From: Staphylococcus sp. KG4-3
Lineage (GTDB): Bacteria > Bacillota > Bacilli > Staphylococcales > Staphylococcaceae
Direction: 5' to 3'
Assembly: GCF_033597815.2 (NCBI RefSeq)
Contig: NZ_CP166245.1
Span: 558,001 to 622,000, forward strand
Length of the DNA: 64,000 nucleotides
Every line of letters begins with the position of its first letter. Positions within the stretch are counted from its first letter, which is position 1. The position numbers and the translations under genes were made by a program. Positions 17,977-26,420 of the stretch are shown here, piece by piece. A model generated the notes under the pieces. That model saw only the letters and a program-made list of their open reading frames with translations. It was not told where the DNA came from and made no database searches.

Positions 17977-19017
17977 ATGGATAAATTAAAAGTGGGTATT
18001 ATTGGATGCGGTGGCATTGCATGTAACAGACACATTCCAGCTTTTCAAAATTTAAATCATCTAGTGGATGTTGTGGCAGTTCAAGATGTTGATATAGCGT
18101 TGGCAAAAAATGTTGCAAATGATTTTCACATTGAAAATATCCATGAATCATATCATACAATGTTTGAACAAGTTGATGCAGTAGCTATTTGTACACCAAA
18201 TAAATTTCATGCGGAAATAAGTATTGCTGCTCTAGAAGCAGGAGTTAATGTGTTTTGTGAAAAACCAATGGCCATGAATTTAACTGAATGTGAAGCTATG
18301 GTGGATGCCGCAAAACAAGCTGATAAATTGTTGGCGATAGGATATCATTACCGCTTCACAGATGCAGCGATTACGGCAAAAAAAGCTATTGATAATGGTG
18401 TAGTAGGTGATCCTCTAGTTACCCGCGTACAAGCATTACGTAGACGTAAAGTTCCTGGATGGGGTGTGTTTACAAATAAAACGTTGCAGGGCGGAGGTAG
18501 TCTAATAGATTATGGCTGTCATATGCTCGACTTGTCACTTTGGTTACTAAATGATATTGAACCAAAAGAGGTGTTAGGTAAAACTTATAATCGTCTTAGC
18601 AAATTACCAAATCAATTGAATGATTGGGGACCATTTGACCATGAAAAGTTTGATGTAGATGATCACGTGACAAGCTATATATCTTTTAATGATAATTCAA
18701 CGCTTCAATTTGAGTGTTCGTGGTCAGCAAATATAAAAGAAGACACAAAACATTTAAGTATCTCTGGAGTTGATGGCGGTCTAAATTTATACCCATTTGA
18801 AATATATCGACCGAAATTAGGGACTTATTTTACTGAACAAGCATATGCAGAACATGATGAAGATATAGCGGCACAACGACAAGCTCAGAACTTTGTAAAT
18901 AGTTGTCTTGGTAATGAAACACTTATCATACAACCAGAACAAGCATTAAAAATAAATAAAATCATAGATGCAATTTATCAAAGTAGTGAAACTGGTCAAA
19001 GTATTAAATTGAACTAG
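17977..19017 (+). CDS. Gfo/Idh/MocA family sugar oxidoreductase (second paralogue)
   Basis: 346 residues, clearly paralogous to the operon's first gene: both share RRR(A/K)VPxWGVF followed by a QGGG turn. KVGIIGCGGIACNRHIPAF is the nucleotide-binding loop, EKP (95-97) gives Lys96, and GGGSLIDYGCHMLDL gives Asp178 and His182. I use the ATG at 17977, 10 nt after GGGAG, rather than the TTG at 17971. Two such enzymes in one operon suggest oxidation and re-reduction steps, or action on two halves of a substrate (inference). Confidence 0.87.
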   Translation: MDKLKVGIIGCGGIACNRHIPAFQNLNHLVDVVAVQDVDIALAKNVANDFHIENIHESYHTMFEQVDAVAICTPNKFHAEISIAALEAGVNVFCEKPMAMNLTECEAMVDAAKQADKLLAIGYHYRFTDAAITAKKAIDNGVVGDPLVTRVQALRRRKVPGWGVFTNKTLQGGGSLIDYGCHMLDLSLWLLNDIEPKEVLGKTYNRLSKLPNQLNDWGPFDHEKFDVDDHVTSYISFNDNSTLQFECSWSANIKEDTKHLSISGVDGGLNLYPFEIYRPKLGTYFTEQAYAEHDEDIAAQRQAQNFVNSCLGNETLIIQPEQALKINKIIDAIYQSSETGQSIKLN

Positions 19018-19042
19018 TTATAATGTTAAAGGAGGATTATTT

Positions 19043-20011
19043 ATGAAAATTGGTGTGTTTTCTGTATTGTTCCAAGATAAACAATTTGAAGAAATGTTAG
19101 ATTATGTAGCAAATGCTGGAGTCAAAATGGTGGAAATAGGAACAGGAGGTAACCCTGGGAATCAATTCTGTCCAATGGATAACTTATTAGATGATGAACT
19201 TCAACGTAATGCTTTTATTGAAAGTATCCATCAACGTGGATTGGAAATTAGTGCTTTTAGTTGCCATAACAACCCAATTTCTCCTAATGAAAAAGAAGCC
19301 CAACAAGCACATGATACTTTGTTTAAAACAATTAAATTAGCCTCACTTTTAAATGTACCTGTAGTTAACACTTTTTCTGGTGTTGCAGGATCAGATGAAA
19401 CAGCTAAGTATCCGAATTGGCCAGTGACGCCATGGCCAACAGCCTATACTAAAATTTTAGAGTGGCAATGGGAAGAAAAGCTTATACCTTATTGGCGAAA
19501 AGTTGCAGAATATGCTAAAGAAAATGATGTGAAAATCGGTATAGAATTACATGCTGGCTTTTTAGTACATACACCTTATACCATGTTGAAATTAAGAGCG
19601 GCAACTAATGAATATATTGGCGCTAATTTAGACCCTAGTCATTTGTGGTGGCAAGGTATTGAGCCAATTGCAGCGATTAAAATATTAGGGAAAGCAAATG
19701 CTATTCACCATTTTCATGCAAAAGATACATACATTGATCAAGAAAATGTAAATATGTATGGTCTGACAGACATGCAACCTTATGGCAATGTGCAAACTCG
19801 GGCTTGGACATTTAGGACAGTAGGATACGGTCACAATACTCAAGTGTGGGGAGATATGATTAGTGCACTAAGGATAAATGGTTACGATTATGTTGTAAGT
19901 ATAGAGCATGAAGATCCTATCATGTCTATCGAAGAAGGGTTTAGTAAGGCAGTGAATAATTTGAAGTCAATTAATATTGAGAATCCTGCACCAGATTTAT
20001 GGTGGACATAA
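19043..20011 (+). CDS. xylose isomerase-like TIM-barrel sugar isomerase/epimerase
   Basis: 322-residue AP-endonuclease-2/xylose-isomerase-like TIM barrel. Likely metal ligands can be picked out: Glu168 (IGIELHAGF), Asp197 (NLDPSHLWW), His223 (HHFHAKD) and Glu288 (VSIEHED). Such proteins isomerise or epimerise keto sugars and are often found with Gfo/Idh/MocA dehydrogenases. It is the last gene of the operon, 25 nt after the second oxidoreductase, with AAAGGAGG upstream. No clear terminator was found just after it. Confidence 0.86.
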   Translation: MKIGVFSVLFQDKQFEEMLDYVANAGVKMVEIGTGGNPGNQFCPMDNLLDDELQRNAFIESIHQRGLEISAFSCHNNPISPNEKEAQQAHDTLFKTIKLASLLNVPVVNTFSGVAGSDETAKYPNWPVTPWPTAYTKILEWQWEEKLIPYWRKVAEYAKENDVKIGIELHAGFLVHTPYTMLKLRAATNEYIGANLDPSHLWWQGIEPIAAIKILGKANAIHHFHAKDTYIDQENVNMYGLTDMQPYGNVQTRAWTFRTVGYGHNTQVWGDMISALRINGYDYVVSIEHEDPIMSIEEGFSKAVNNLKSINIENPAPDLWWT

Positions 20012-20417
20012 AGATAAACATTTAATATTAAAATGAGCAGACCATCGCCGCAATTCCATATTATAGACCTACCACATTACAATGATTTTAGTTATAAGGC
20101 AATTAAGTAAATATTAATAATATATCTGTTAAAATACTGCCAAATAACGAAGTGAATTTAAATTTTGTCTTCTTGTTTGCCTTCTATTCCATTATGTAAC
20201 TTAAATAAAACTTAAAAATTGCTAAATTAAGAACTTGAAATTTTTATTAAAAAGGGTAAAATAATTAGAGTTGTAGATAGAAAGAGACATGAAATAGAAA
20301 GAGACATCAAATAGAAATGTCGCATGAAATATATGGAATATTAAATAAGATAAGATTATTGCTATTATAAATTGTTTGAATATGTGGAAGTCAATGATAA
20401 GGAAGGTGAGGGTATAA
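20012..20417. other. gap after the oxidoreductase operon
   Basis: 406 AT-rich nt. It holds a short 17-bp tandem repeat and probably the promoter of the DUF1450 gene. A minus-strand ORF here is long only by chance (Phe/Ile-rich, no ribosome-binding site) and runs into the DUF1450 gene. Confidence 0.45.
20277..20328. repeat. 17-bp tandem repeat, three degenerate copies
   Basis: ATAGAAAGAGACATGAA (20277-20293) is repeated as ATAGAAAGAGACATCAA (20294-20310) and then as ATAGAAATGTCGCATGAA (20311-20328). It lies about 90 nt before the DUF1450 gene. Confidence 0.7.
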
Positions 20418-20759
20418 TTGCAAAATAAATTTTTGATTTGTGATGATTGCCAAGCTGTAAATTGCAAAACTTTAGAAAAAAAGTTGACTAAATTAGATCC
20501 TAACGCTGAAATTGAAATCGGCTGTCAGTCATATTGTGGCCCAGGCCGTCGTAAAACGTTTGCTTTTGTTAATAATCGTCCGTTAGCGGCACTTTCAGAA
20601 GATGAGCTCATGGAAAAAGTGATAAAACAATTACAAAAACCAAGAGATCCTGAAGAAGAAGAACGTTTGAGAAAAAGAAATGAAGAACGTAAACGTCGTA
20701 AAGAAGAGCAAGATAGAAAACTTAAAGAAAAATTAGCAAAACGTAAAAGTATGCAATAA
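20418..20759 (+). CDS. DUF1450 (YuzB-like) family protein with charged tail
   Basis: 113 residues. The first 75 form a thioredoxin-like small domain with several cysteines ([32 protein letters not shown]) typical of DUF1450. Residues 76-113 are a highly charged Lys/Glu/Arg stretch, likely a coiled coil, longer than in the approximately 78-residue Bacillus YuzB. The start is TTG, 7 nt after AAGGTGAG. The Cys pattern suggests metal or iron-sulphur binding; function is not known. Confidence 0.8.
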   Translation: MQNKFLICDDCQAVNCKTLEKKLTKLDPNAEIEIGCQSYCGPGRRKTFAFVNNRPLAALSEDELMEKVIKQLQKPRDPEEEERLRKRNEERKRRKEEQDRKLKEKLAKRKSMQ

Positions 20760-21175
20760 GTTACATGAGTTTATAAAGTAATTACACAAAACGGATTTAA
20801 CATATTTGAAAATAATGGAGAAAAAGGATTACCTTAAAAGTTAGAATTAAACTTCTGGCTTTTAGGGTGTTTTTTATAGATAGTTCTAAAAATAGTTAGA
20901 ATATTATCATTATTTGAGACGTTTAATTATTAATTACATATCAAATTAAGTTGTTTAATAAGCAAATTTATTTAGTTTTATAACCAAATCGTGCTAAGTT
21001 TAGAATAGATTAAATTATCATATTTCTCATTATTAAAATTGTTGAAATTGGGTAAAGAAGAATGTGAACCATAATACTCAGTGATTAAAAAGGTAACTGA
21101 TTATAAATGACAAATCTAAGTAATAAATATAATGATAAAATAAAATTTAAATTTCTGTGAAGGAGTTGGATAATA
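20760..21175. other. gap between DUF1450 gene and aldo/keto reductase
   Basis: 416 AT-rich nt containing one terminator and, presumably, the promoter of the aldo/keto reductase gene. No further gene is supported. Confidence 0.45.
20831..20876 (+). terminator. terminator after the DUF1450 gene
   Basis: ACCTTAAAAG (20831-20840) pairs with CTTTTAGGGT (20859-20868), with an AGAA/TTCT inner pairing, followed by GTTTTTTAT. Confidence 0.75.
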
Positions 21176-22111
21176 TTGACTAAAAAAGTACAAATTGGGA
21201 AATCAGATGTTAAAGTAAATCCAATAGCTTTTGGAGCAAATGCTGTTGGCGGACATAATTTATATAACGACTTGGATGAAGAACAAGGTATGGAAACAGT
21301 ACGCACTGCAATTAGAAATGGCATAACATTAATTGACACAGCATTTATCTATGGTCCAAAGCGTTCTGAAGAATTAATAGGAGAAACTATAAAAGAATTC
21401 ACACGCGAAGAGTATGCTATTGCTACAAAAGGTGCGCATTATTTTGATGATGATGGCAATGTGAAAATGTCAAATGATCCTGCATTTTTAAAGGATCAAG
21501 TTGAACAAAGTTTAAAACGACTGCAATTAGACTATATAGATGTTTACTATATACATTTTCCAGATGATAGCACACCGAAGAATGAAGCGGTCGCTGCTTT
21601 AAAAGAACTTAAAGATGAAGGTAAAATTAAAGCGATTGGTGTGTCTAATTTTAATCTAGACCAACTAAAAGAAGCTAATAAAGATGGCTACGTAGATGTT
21701 GTACAAATGGAATATAATTTATTAAACCGAGAAAATGAACATATTTTTAATTACACAAGTGAAAATAATATTACCTTTATCCCATATTTTCCACTAGTTT
21801 CTGGTTTATTAGCTGGAAAATATAATGAAAATACAACTTTTGATGATCTTCGTGCAAAAAATCCTGAATTTCAAGGTGAAAGATATAAAGAGAATTTAGC
21901 TAAAGTTGATCAATTGCGTGGTATTGCTGATAATCATAGAGTTGATGTAGCTCATATTGTATTGGCATTCTATTTAACTAGACCTTCTTTAGATATTGTT
22001 ATACCTGGCGCAAAACGACCAAACCAAGTAGTTGATAATTTAACGACATTAGATGTGAAATTGACGGAAGACGAGATTAATAAAATAGAAGAATTATTTC
22101 CTGTAAAATAA
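21176..22111 (+). CDS. aldo/keto reductase
   Basis: 311-residue NADPH-dependent oxidoreductase of the AKR superfamily (TIM barrel). Visible motifs are [19 protein letters not shown] (catalytic Asp and Tyr), AIATKGAHY (Lys and the following His position), [17 protein letters not shown] and [14 protein letters not shown] (cofactor binding). TTG start with GAAGGAG 10 nt upstream. Isolated single gene between two terminators. The substrate is unknown; probably a detoxifying or general carbonyl reductase. Confidence 0.87.
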   Translation: MTKKVQIGKSDVKVNPIAFGANAVGGHNLYNDLDEEQGMETVRTAIRNGITLIDTAFIYGPKRSEELIGETIKEFTREEYAIATKGAHYFDDDGNVKMSNDPAFLKDQVEQSLKRLQLDYIDVYYIHFPDDSTPKNEAVAALKELKDEGKIKAIGVSNFNLDQLKEANKDGYVDVVQMEYNLLNRENEHIFNYTSENNITFIPYFPLVSGLLAGKYNENTTFDDLRAKNPEFQGERYKENLAKVDQLRGIADNHRVDVAHIVLAFYLTRPSLDIVIPGAKRPNQVVDNLTTLDVKLTEDEINKIEELFPVK

Positions 22112-22118
22112 TAAATAC

Positions 22119-22156
22119 AATAAGACAAGCTAGAATTTAGTTTGTCTTATTTTTAT
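22119..22156 (+). terminator. terminator of the aldo/keto reductase gene
   Basis: AATAAGACAA (22119-22128) pairs with TTGTCTTATT (22142-22151), followed by TTTA. Confidence 0.8.
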
Positions 22157-22373
22157 ATTTATAACTTTATTTCTAAAAATATGCATTTATAATATAGATA
22201 AAAGTTCTGATTTTGAGCAAATAATTTAATTTTTTAATCTATTTTCATTAAACTGTTTATAAACTAGACTTTTTAGTGTAGGATTATTAATTAAGTTTAG
22301 AACATTTATGGGATTGTATATTTATAACTTTTCATGTGATGTATTTTTAAATTAGTAGTAGAAGGAGATTATT

Positions 22374-22916
22374 ATGATTACAGTGTTATTCGGGGGCAGT
22401 CGACCAGATGGAAATACTGCGCATTTAACTAAGATGGCTATAGCTGGGTATGACTACGAATGGATAGACTTAACAGAATATCAATTAAATCCTGTGAGAG
22501 ACGTAAGACACGATAATACCACTATAGGATCATACGAAGATGATTACAAAACAATTATAGATAAAGTGTTAGCAAGTGATACCGTGATTATTGCTTCACC
22601 AATATATTGGTATAGCTTATCAGCATCAATGAAATCGTTCATTGATCATTGGTCTGAAACGTTGATGGATCCAAGATATAAAGACTTTAAAGAAAAAATG
22701 TCAGAAAAAGATTTTAGATTAATTATCGTGGGCGGCGATTGCCCTAAAGTCAAAGCTAAACCTTGTATTACACAAGTCAAATATAGTTTGGAATTTTTAG
22801 GCGCGAGCTTATCGGGCTATATTATAGGCACGGCAGAAAGACCTGGAGACATAGAAAAAGATGTATACGCATTAACACGTGCCCAAGAGTGGCAACAAAC
22901 ATTACAACATAAGTAA
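22374..22916 (+). CDS. NAD(P)H-dependent FMN reductase / flavodoxin-like oxidoreductase
   Basis: 180 residues of the NADPH-dependent FMN reductase (flavodoxin-like) family. FGGSRPDGNTAHL at the N-terminus is the FMN phosphate loop, and IIASPIYWYSLSASMKSFIDHW is the second flavin-contact motif. It probably reduces quinones or other oxidised compounds; the substrate is not readable. GAAGGAG precedes the ATG and a terminator follows, so it is monocistronic. Confidence 0.85.
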   Translation: MITVLFGGSRPDGNTAHLTKMAIAGYDYEWIDLTEYQLNPVRDVRHDNTTIGSYEDDYKTIIDKVLASDTVIIASPIYWYSLSASMKSFIDHWSETLMDPRYKDFKEKMSEKDFRLIIVGGDCPKVKAKPCITQVKYSLEFLGASLSGYIIGTAERPGDIEKDVYALTRAQEWQQTLQHK

Positions 22917-22933
22917 ATATATAACAAATATTT

Positions 22934-22970
22934 TAAGCCCGGGACATAATTACGTGTCTCGGACTTTTTA
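22934..22970 (+). terminator. terminator of the flavin reductase gene
   Basis: AAGCCCGGGACA pairs, with mismatches, to TGTCTCGGACTT, followed by TTTTT. The 'GGGACA' form is common among staphylococcal terminators. Confidence 0.75.
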
Positions 22971-23108
22971 ATCACATAAGCAACAGATAACTGAAATGAA
23001 AATGCGCTTATAACAAACTATTTGTATCAAGCGAGATAAAGTATTTTGAATACAAATATTATGTTATAATGTAGCTATTATTACCTATCTAAATAGGGGG
23101 AGAGCGAC

Positions 23109-23588
23109 ATGCAAGAAATTAGAAGAGCAACACCCGAAGATGTTGTGGGTATCAGAGATGTAGCAACGAAAGCTTGGTATAACACTTATTTGAATATTTA
23201 CGCAGCTAAAACAGTCAATGAGCTATTGGCTGCTTCATATAATGCTCAACACTTACTTAAACGATTAGAAGATCAATTATTCTTAGTCGTAGAAGAAGAT
23301 AATGAGATTATTGGTTTTGCAACGTTCATATATGGCACAGAATTATTTTTATCTGCACATTATGTGAGGCCATCATGGCAACACCATGGCTATGGTTCAA
23401 AATTGTTAACTGAAGGATTGAATTATTTTGAGGATAAATATGACGAAGTCTTTTTAGAAGTCGATAATAAAAATGATGAAGCAGTGTCATTTTATGAGCA
23501 AAAGGGCTTCGAAAAACTCCGTTCTTACACACATGTAATGTATGGAGAAGCAATGGATTTGGCATTAATGCGTAAAACATTAAAATAA
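23109..23588 (+). CDS. GNAT family N-acetyltransferase
   Basis: 159-residue acetyl-CoA-dependent transferase. The fold is recognisable from IRRATPEDVVGIRDVATKAW at the start, the core ELFLSAHYVRPSWQHHGYGSKLL (V/I-x-P-x-x-Q-x-x-G-x-G, the acetyl-CoA pyrophosphate loop) and VDNKNDEAVSFYEQKGFEKL. The acceptor substrate is unknown. A perfect TATAAT lies at 23065-23070. The downstream HD gene follows after about 34 nt, so they may form an operon. Confidence 0.87.
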   Translation: MQEIRRATPEDVVGIRDVATKAWYNTYLNIYAAKTVNELLAASYNAQHLLKRLEDQLFLVVEEDNEIIGFATFIYGTELFLSAHYVRPSWQHHGYGSKLLTEGLNYFEDKYDEVFLEVDNKNDEAVSFYEQKGFEKLRSYTHVMYGEAMDLALMRKTLK

Positions 23589-23622
23589 GCTACGCAGTAT
23601 AGATATGGATAGGAGAATGACA

Positions 23623-24921
23623 TTGACTTTTACAACATATGCTACACAAAAATTACCAGAAGAAAAAGTGTTTAAAGACCCCATTCATAGGTACATTCAT
23701 GTCAGAGATCAAGTAGTTTGGGATTTAATTAAAACAAAAGAGTTCCAACGTTTGAGAAGAATCAAGCAATTAGGTACACTATATCTCTCATTCCATACAG
23801 CTGAACATAGTAGATTTGGGCATTCACTTGGTGTATATGAAATCGTGCGTAGAATAATCGATGATTCATTTGATGGACGAGAAGCGTGGGATAACAATGA
23901 TAGACCATTAGCCTTATGTGCAGCCTTACTACACGATTTAGGGCATGGGCCTTTTTCACATAGTTTTGAAAAAATATTTAATACAGATCATGAAGCTTTT
24001 ACACAAGCGATAATCACTGGGCCAACTGAAGTTAACGAAGTTTTAAAACGTGTGTCAGAAGATTTTCCTCAACAAGTAGCTGATGTAATTAATAAAACAC
24101 ATAAAAATAAATTAGTAATCTCAATGATATCTTCTCAAATTGACGCAGATAGAATGGATTATTTACAACGAGATGCTTATTTTACAGGTGTATCTTATGG
24201 ACAATTTGACATGGAACGTATATTAAGGCTGATGAGACCTTCTAAAGATGAGGTCCTCATTAAAGAGAGTGGCATGCACGCCGTTGAGAACTTTATCATG
24301 AGTCGCTATCAAATGTATTGGCAAATATACTTTCATCCGGTAAGTAGAGGTGGCGAGGTTTTATTAAACAACTGTTTAAAACGCGCGAAACAATTGTATA
24401 ACGAAGGTTACACATTTAAAATGTATCCGACTGACTTCATACCTTTCTTTGAAGAGTCTATGACAATTGAGCAATACGTTGATTTAGATGAAGCGGTTGT
24501 ATTATATTACTTAAAAGCTTGGGTTAAAGAAGATGACCCTATACTGAGTGACTTATCTCGTCGTTTCATTAATCGCGACTTATTTAAATATATGCCATTT
24601 GATGGATCTATTATAACGATTACAGAATTAACGGATTTATTTGTTCAAGCAGGGATTGATCCAAATTATTATTTCGTAAGCGAGTCTTTTTCAGATTTAC
24701 CATATGATTACGACAGACCAGGATCTGATAGAAAACCTATCCACCTGCTAAAAAGAAATGGTAAGACTCGGGAAATAAGTAGTCAATCGTTGGTTATCCA
24801 TAGTATTACAGGTATTAATAGAGAGGATTATAAATTATATTATCCTAAGGAATTAATTTCTCAAATAGAGGATGACCAAATAAAGAATGCTATTAATAGC
24901 ATTTTAGATGAATTGAACTAG
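23623..24921 (+). CDS. HD-domain phosphohydrolase (YwfO-like)
   Basis: About 432 residues. Metal-binding HD residues are visible in HSRFGHSLGVYEIV and AALLHDLGHGPFSHSFE, with a later SQIDADRMDYLQRDAYFTG segment, as in the dNTP triphosphohydrolase-like HD proteins (B. subtilis YwfO group, near SAMHD1). It probably hydrolyses (d)NTPs or a related nucleotide. I prefer the TTG start at 23623, 7 nt after AGGAG; ATGs at 23605 and 23617 overlap or crowd that site. YwfO, YwhD, YwiB and ArgS homologues cluster here as they do in Bacillus. Confidence 0.87.
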   Translation: MTFTTYATQKLPEEKVFKDPIHRYIHVRDQVVWDLIKTKEFQRLRRIKQLGTLYLSFHTAEHSRFGHSLGVYEIVRRIIDDSFDGREAWDNNDRPLALCAALLHDLGHGPFSHSFEKIFNTDHEAFTQAIITGPTEVNEVLKRVSEDFPQQVADVINKTHKNKLVISMISSQIDADRMDYLQRDAYFTGVSYGQFDMERILRLMRPSKDEVLIKESGMHAVENFIMSRYQMYWQIYFHPVSRGGEVLLNNCLKRAKQLYNEGYTFKMYPTDFIPFFEESMTIEQYVDLDEAVVLYYLKAWVKEDDPILSDLSRRFINRDLFKYMPFDGSIITITELTDLFVQAGIDPNYYFVSESFSDLPYDYDRPGSDRKPIHLLKRNGKTREISSQSLVIHSITGINREDYKLYYPKELISQIEDDQIKNAINSILDELN

Positions 24922-25171
24922 TTTTAAGTGGAATTGCAGCATGTAATTAACATGTAGATTAAGTAAGTATAGAGTTAAGTAATAACAACACAGTCATTTT
25001 GTAGACATTGAAATTTATAAGAGAGTTCAGATATACAACTAGTTTACATATGATTTACGTTTATACTTAACACAACAAAACATCACTGTTAAACTCAATA
25101 TTTAATAGACAATAATTGATTAAACGCAAAAACTATTATAAATTAAATGAAAATGTGGGAGGTGTGCGATA

Positions 25172-25684
25172 ATGGCTGAAAATAAAGGGTTTAAATTCAA
25201 TATTATCAAAAATGATCCACTAGACGGACATAAGGGTACAAATATAGGTTCAATTACTTTAGACAACGTAGCACCTGTCTTTATAGATGTTCAAAATAAA
25301 GAAGCTTTTATTGATATAGGTGGTATGCATGCACGTTCGAGCGTTGAAAAAGGTGTTAAATGGGTTAAAGAAAAAGAAGTAGTAGAAGGTGACGAAGCGA
25401 AACCATATTGGCTATGTTGGGTTACAACTGAAAGAGGAGAAAATGGTCCTTACTATGCCGGTGTTACAGCTTGTTACTTATTGGTGAACAAAAGTATACG
25501 TAGAGGGTATAAGAGTATGCCTGAACATGTTAATATGATGGACAAATCAATGAAACATCAAATTGAAATTGACCATATTGGTGAGGAAAATAAAGCTGTG
25601 TTAAGAGAATTCCTTGAATCACATGATGCGGAGATGTGGCGTAATTCTGCAGCTATATTACATGAAACTTTAGAAAGTAAATAG
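25172..25684 (+). CDS. YwhD family protein
   Basis: 170 residues strongly resembling B. subtilis YwhD (about 172 aa): FKFNIIKNDPLDGHKGTN at the N-terminus, then PVFIDVQNKEAFIDIGGMHARSSVEKG. No signal or membrane segment. Biochemical function is not established. Its TTG-free start has a strong GGGAGGTG site. A terminator follows, so it is a single-gene unit, though its neighbourhood matches the Bacillus ywfO-ywhD-ywiB-argS stretch. Confidence 0.85.
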   Translation: MAENKGFKFNIIKNDPLDGHKGTNIGSITLDNVAPVFIDVQNKEAFIDIGGMHARSSVEKGVKWVKEKEVVEGDEAKPYWLCWVTTERGENGPYYAGVTACYLLVNKSIRRGYKSMPEHVNMMDKSMKHQIEIDHIGEENKAVLREFLESHDAEMWRNSAAILHETLESK

Positions 25685-25695
25685 TTCATATTATT

Positions 25696-25742
25696 GGGAG
25701 ACGGCTAAGCCTTAAACTAAGGTATTGTTGTCTCCCTTTCTC
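25696..25742 (+). terminator. terminator of the ywhD-like gene
   Basis: GGGAGAC (25696-25702) pairs with GTCTCCC (25730-25736), with an AAGCCTTA/TAAGGT inner stem, followed by TTTCTC. Confidence 0.8.
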
Positions 25743-25893
25743 TATATAAGTTAAGTGAAGACTTCGCTTGAAATTGTTGCCCTGAGGATTTCTAGTTTAG
25801 TAACTTTAATCATACTTAGAAAAAATGAGTTATTCCATGTGTATTTAATAACAGGAGTCTGTTTATATAATTTCTTTATCTTGTATGGATATA

Positions 25894-25946
25894 CATTACA
25901 GTTGATAAAATGATTCTATAATAAAATCATTTTATCAACTGTAATG
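25894..25946. repeat. perfect 22-bp inverted repeat upstream of the DUF1934-argS operon
   Basis: CATTACAGTTGATAAAATGAT (25894-25914) is followed by a short loop and its exact complement (25926-25946); the T at 25915 and A at 25925 add one more pair. No T-run follows, so it is not a plain terminator. It ends 17 nt before a TATAAT (25963-25968), so the right arm covers the -35 region of the likely operon promoter. Confidence 0.85.
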
Positions 25947-25962
25947 CGTATATTAAGTATGC

Positions 25963-25968
25963 TATAAT
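25963..25968 (+). promoter_or_regulatory. predicted -10 of the DUF1934-argS operon
   Basis: A perfect TATAAT lies about 40 nt before the first gene. The -35 position falls in the right arm of the long inverted repeat and fits the consensus poorly. Confidence 0.45.
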
Positions 25969-26006
25969 GGTGTGTATTATTTTAAAAGATTAGGGTGAAA
26001 CGTACA

Positions 26007-26420
26007 TTGGAAAACAATGTTAATATCCAAACTAAACAAGTTGTTAAACAATTTGACAATAAAGAGAAATTTAATGTGAATACACGAGGCACTTGGCAAA
26101 AACGAAACGCTGAATTTATACGTTATCAAGAAAAAGTTAACGAAATGACTGTAAATGTGACAGTTAAAATTGAAGAAACTGGTGTAAAAATTATTCGTAA
26201 AGGTGATATCAATATGAATCTTCATTTTGTTGAAGGTGAAGATACAATTACTTTATACGAAATTAGTGGTGGTCGGATTCCGTTGACTGTACGTACACAC
26301 TCTATTTTACATTTTGTATTAGATGGTGGCGGCAAGTTAAAAGTGCACTATGATTTAATTCAAGATGAAGAAAAAATGGGTTCTTACCAATATGAAATTA
26401 TTTATAAGGAGACACCGTAA
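26007..26420 (+). CDS. DUF1934 (YwiB-like) beta-barrel protein
   Basis: About 137 residues of the DUF1934 family, a small lipocalin-like beta-barrel. The chain alternates beta-type stretches (VNVTVKIEETGVKIIRKGDI, ILHFVLDGGGKLKVHYDLIQ). I start at the TTG, 8 nt after AGGGTGA; the GTG at 25995 overlaps that site. Its stop codon directly abuts the argS start, as with ywiB-argS in Bacillus. The role is unknown. Confidence 0.83.
   Translation: MENNVNIQTKQVVKQFDNKEKFNVNTRGTWQKRNAEFIRYQEKVNEMTVNVTVKIEETGVKIIRKGDINMNLHFVEGEDTITLYEISGGRIPLTVRTHSILHFVLDGGGKLKVHYDLIQDEEKMGSYQYEIIYKETP

Noticed and set aside
20222..20467. 81-aa minus-strand ORF before the DUF1450 gene
   Set aside because: Phe/Ile/Leu-rich chance frame in AT-rich DNA, no ribosome-binding site, overlaps the DUF1450 start.
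25737..26006. T-box leader for argS
   Set aside because: No AGGGUGGNACCGCG-type antiterminator sequence; the notable element is a plain perfect inverted repeat.
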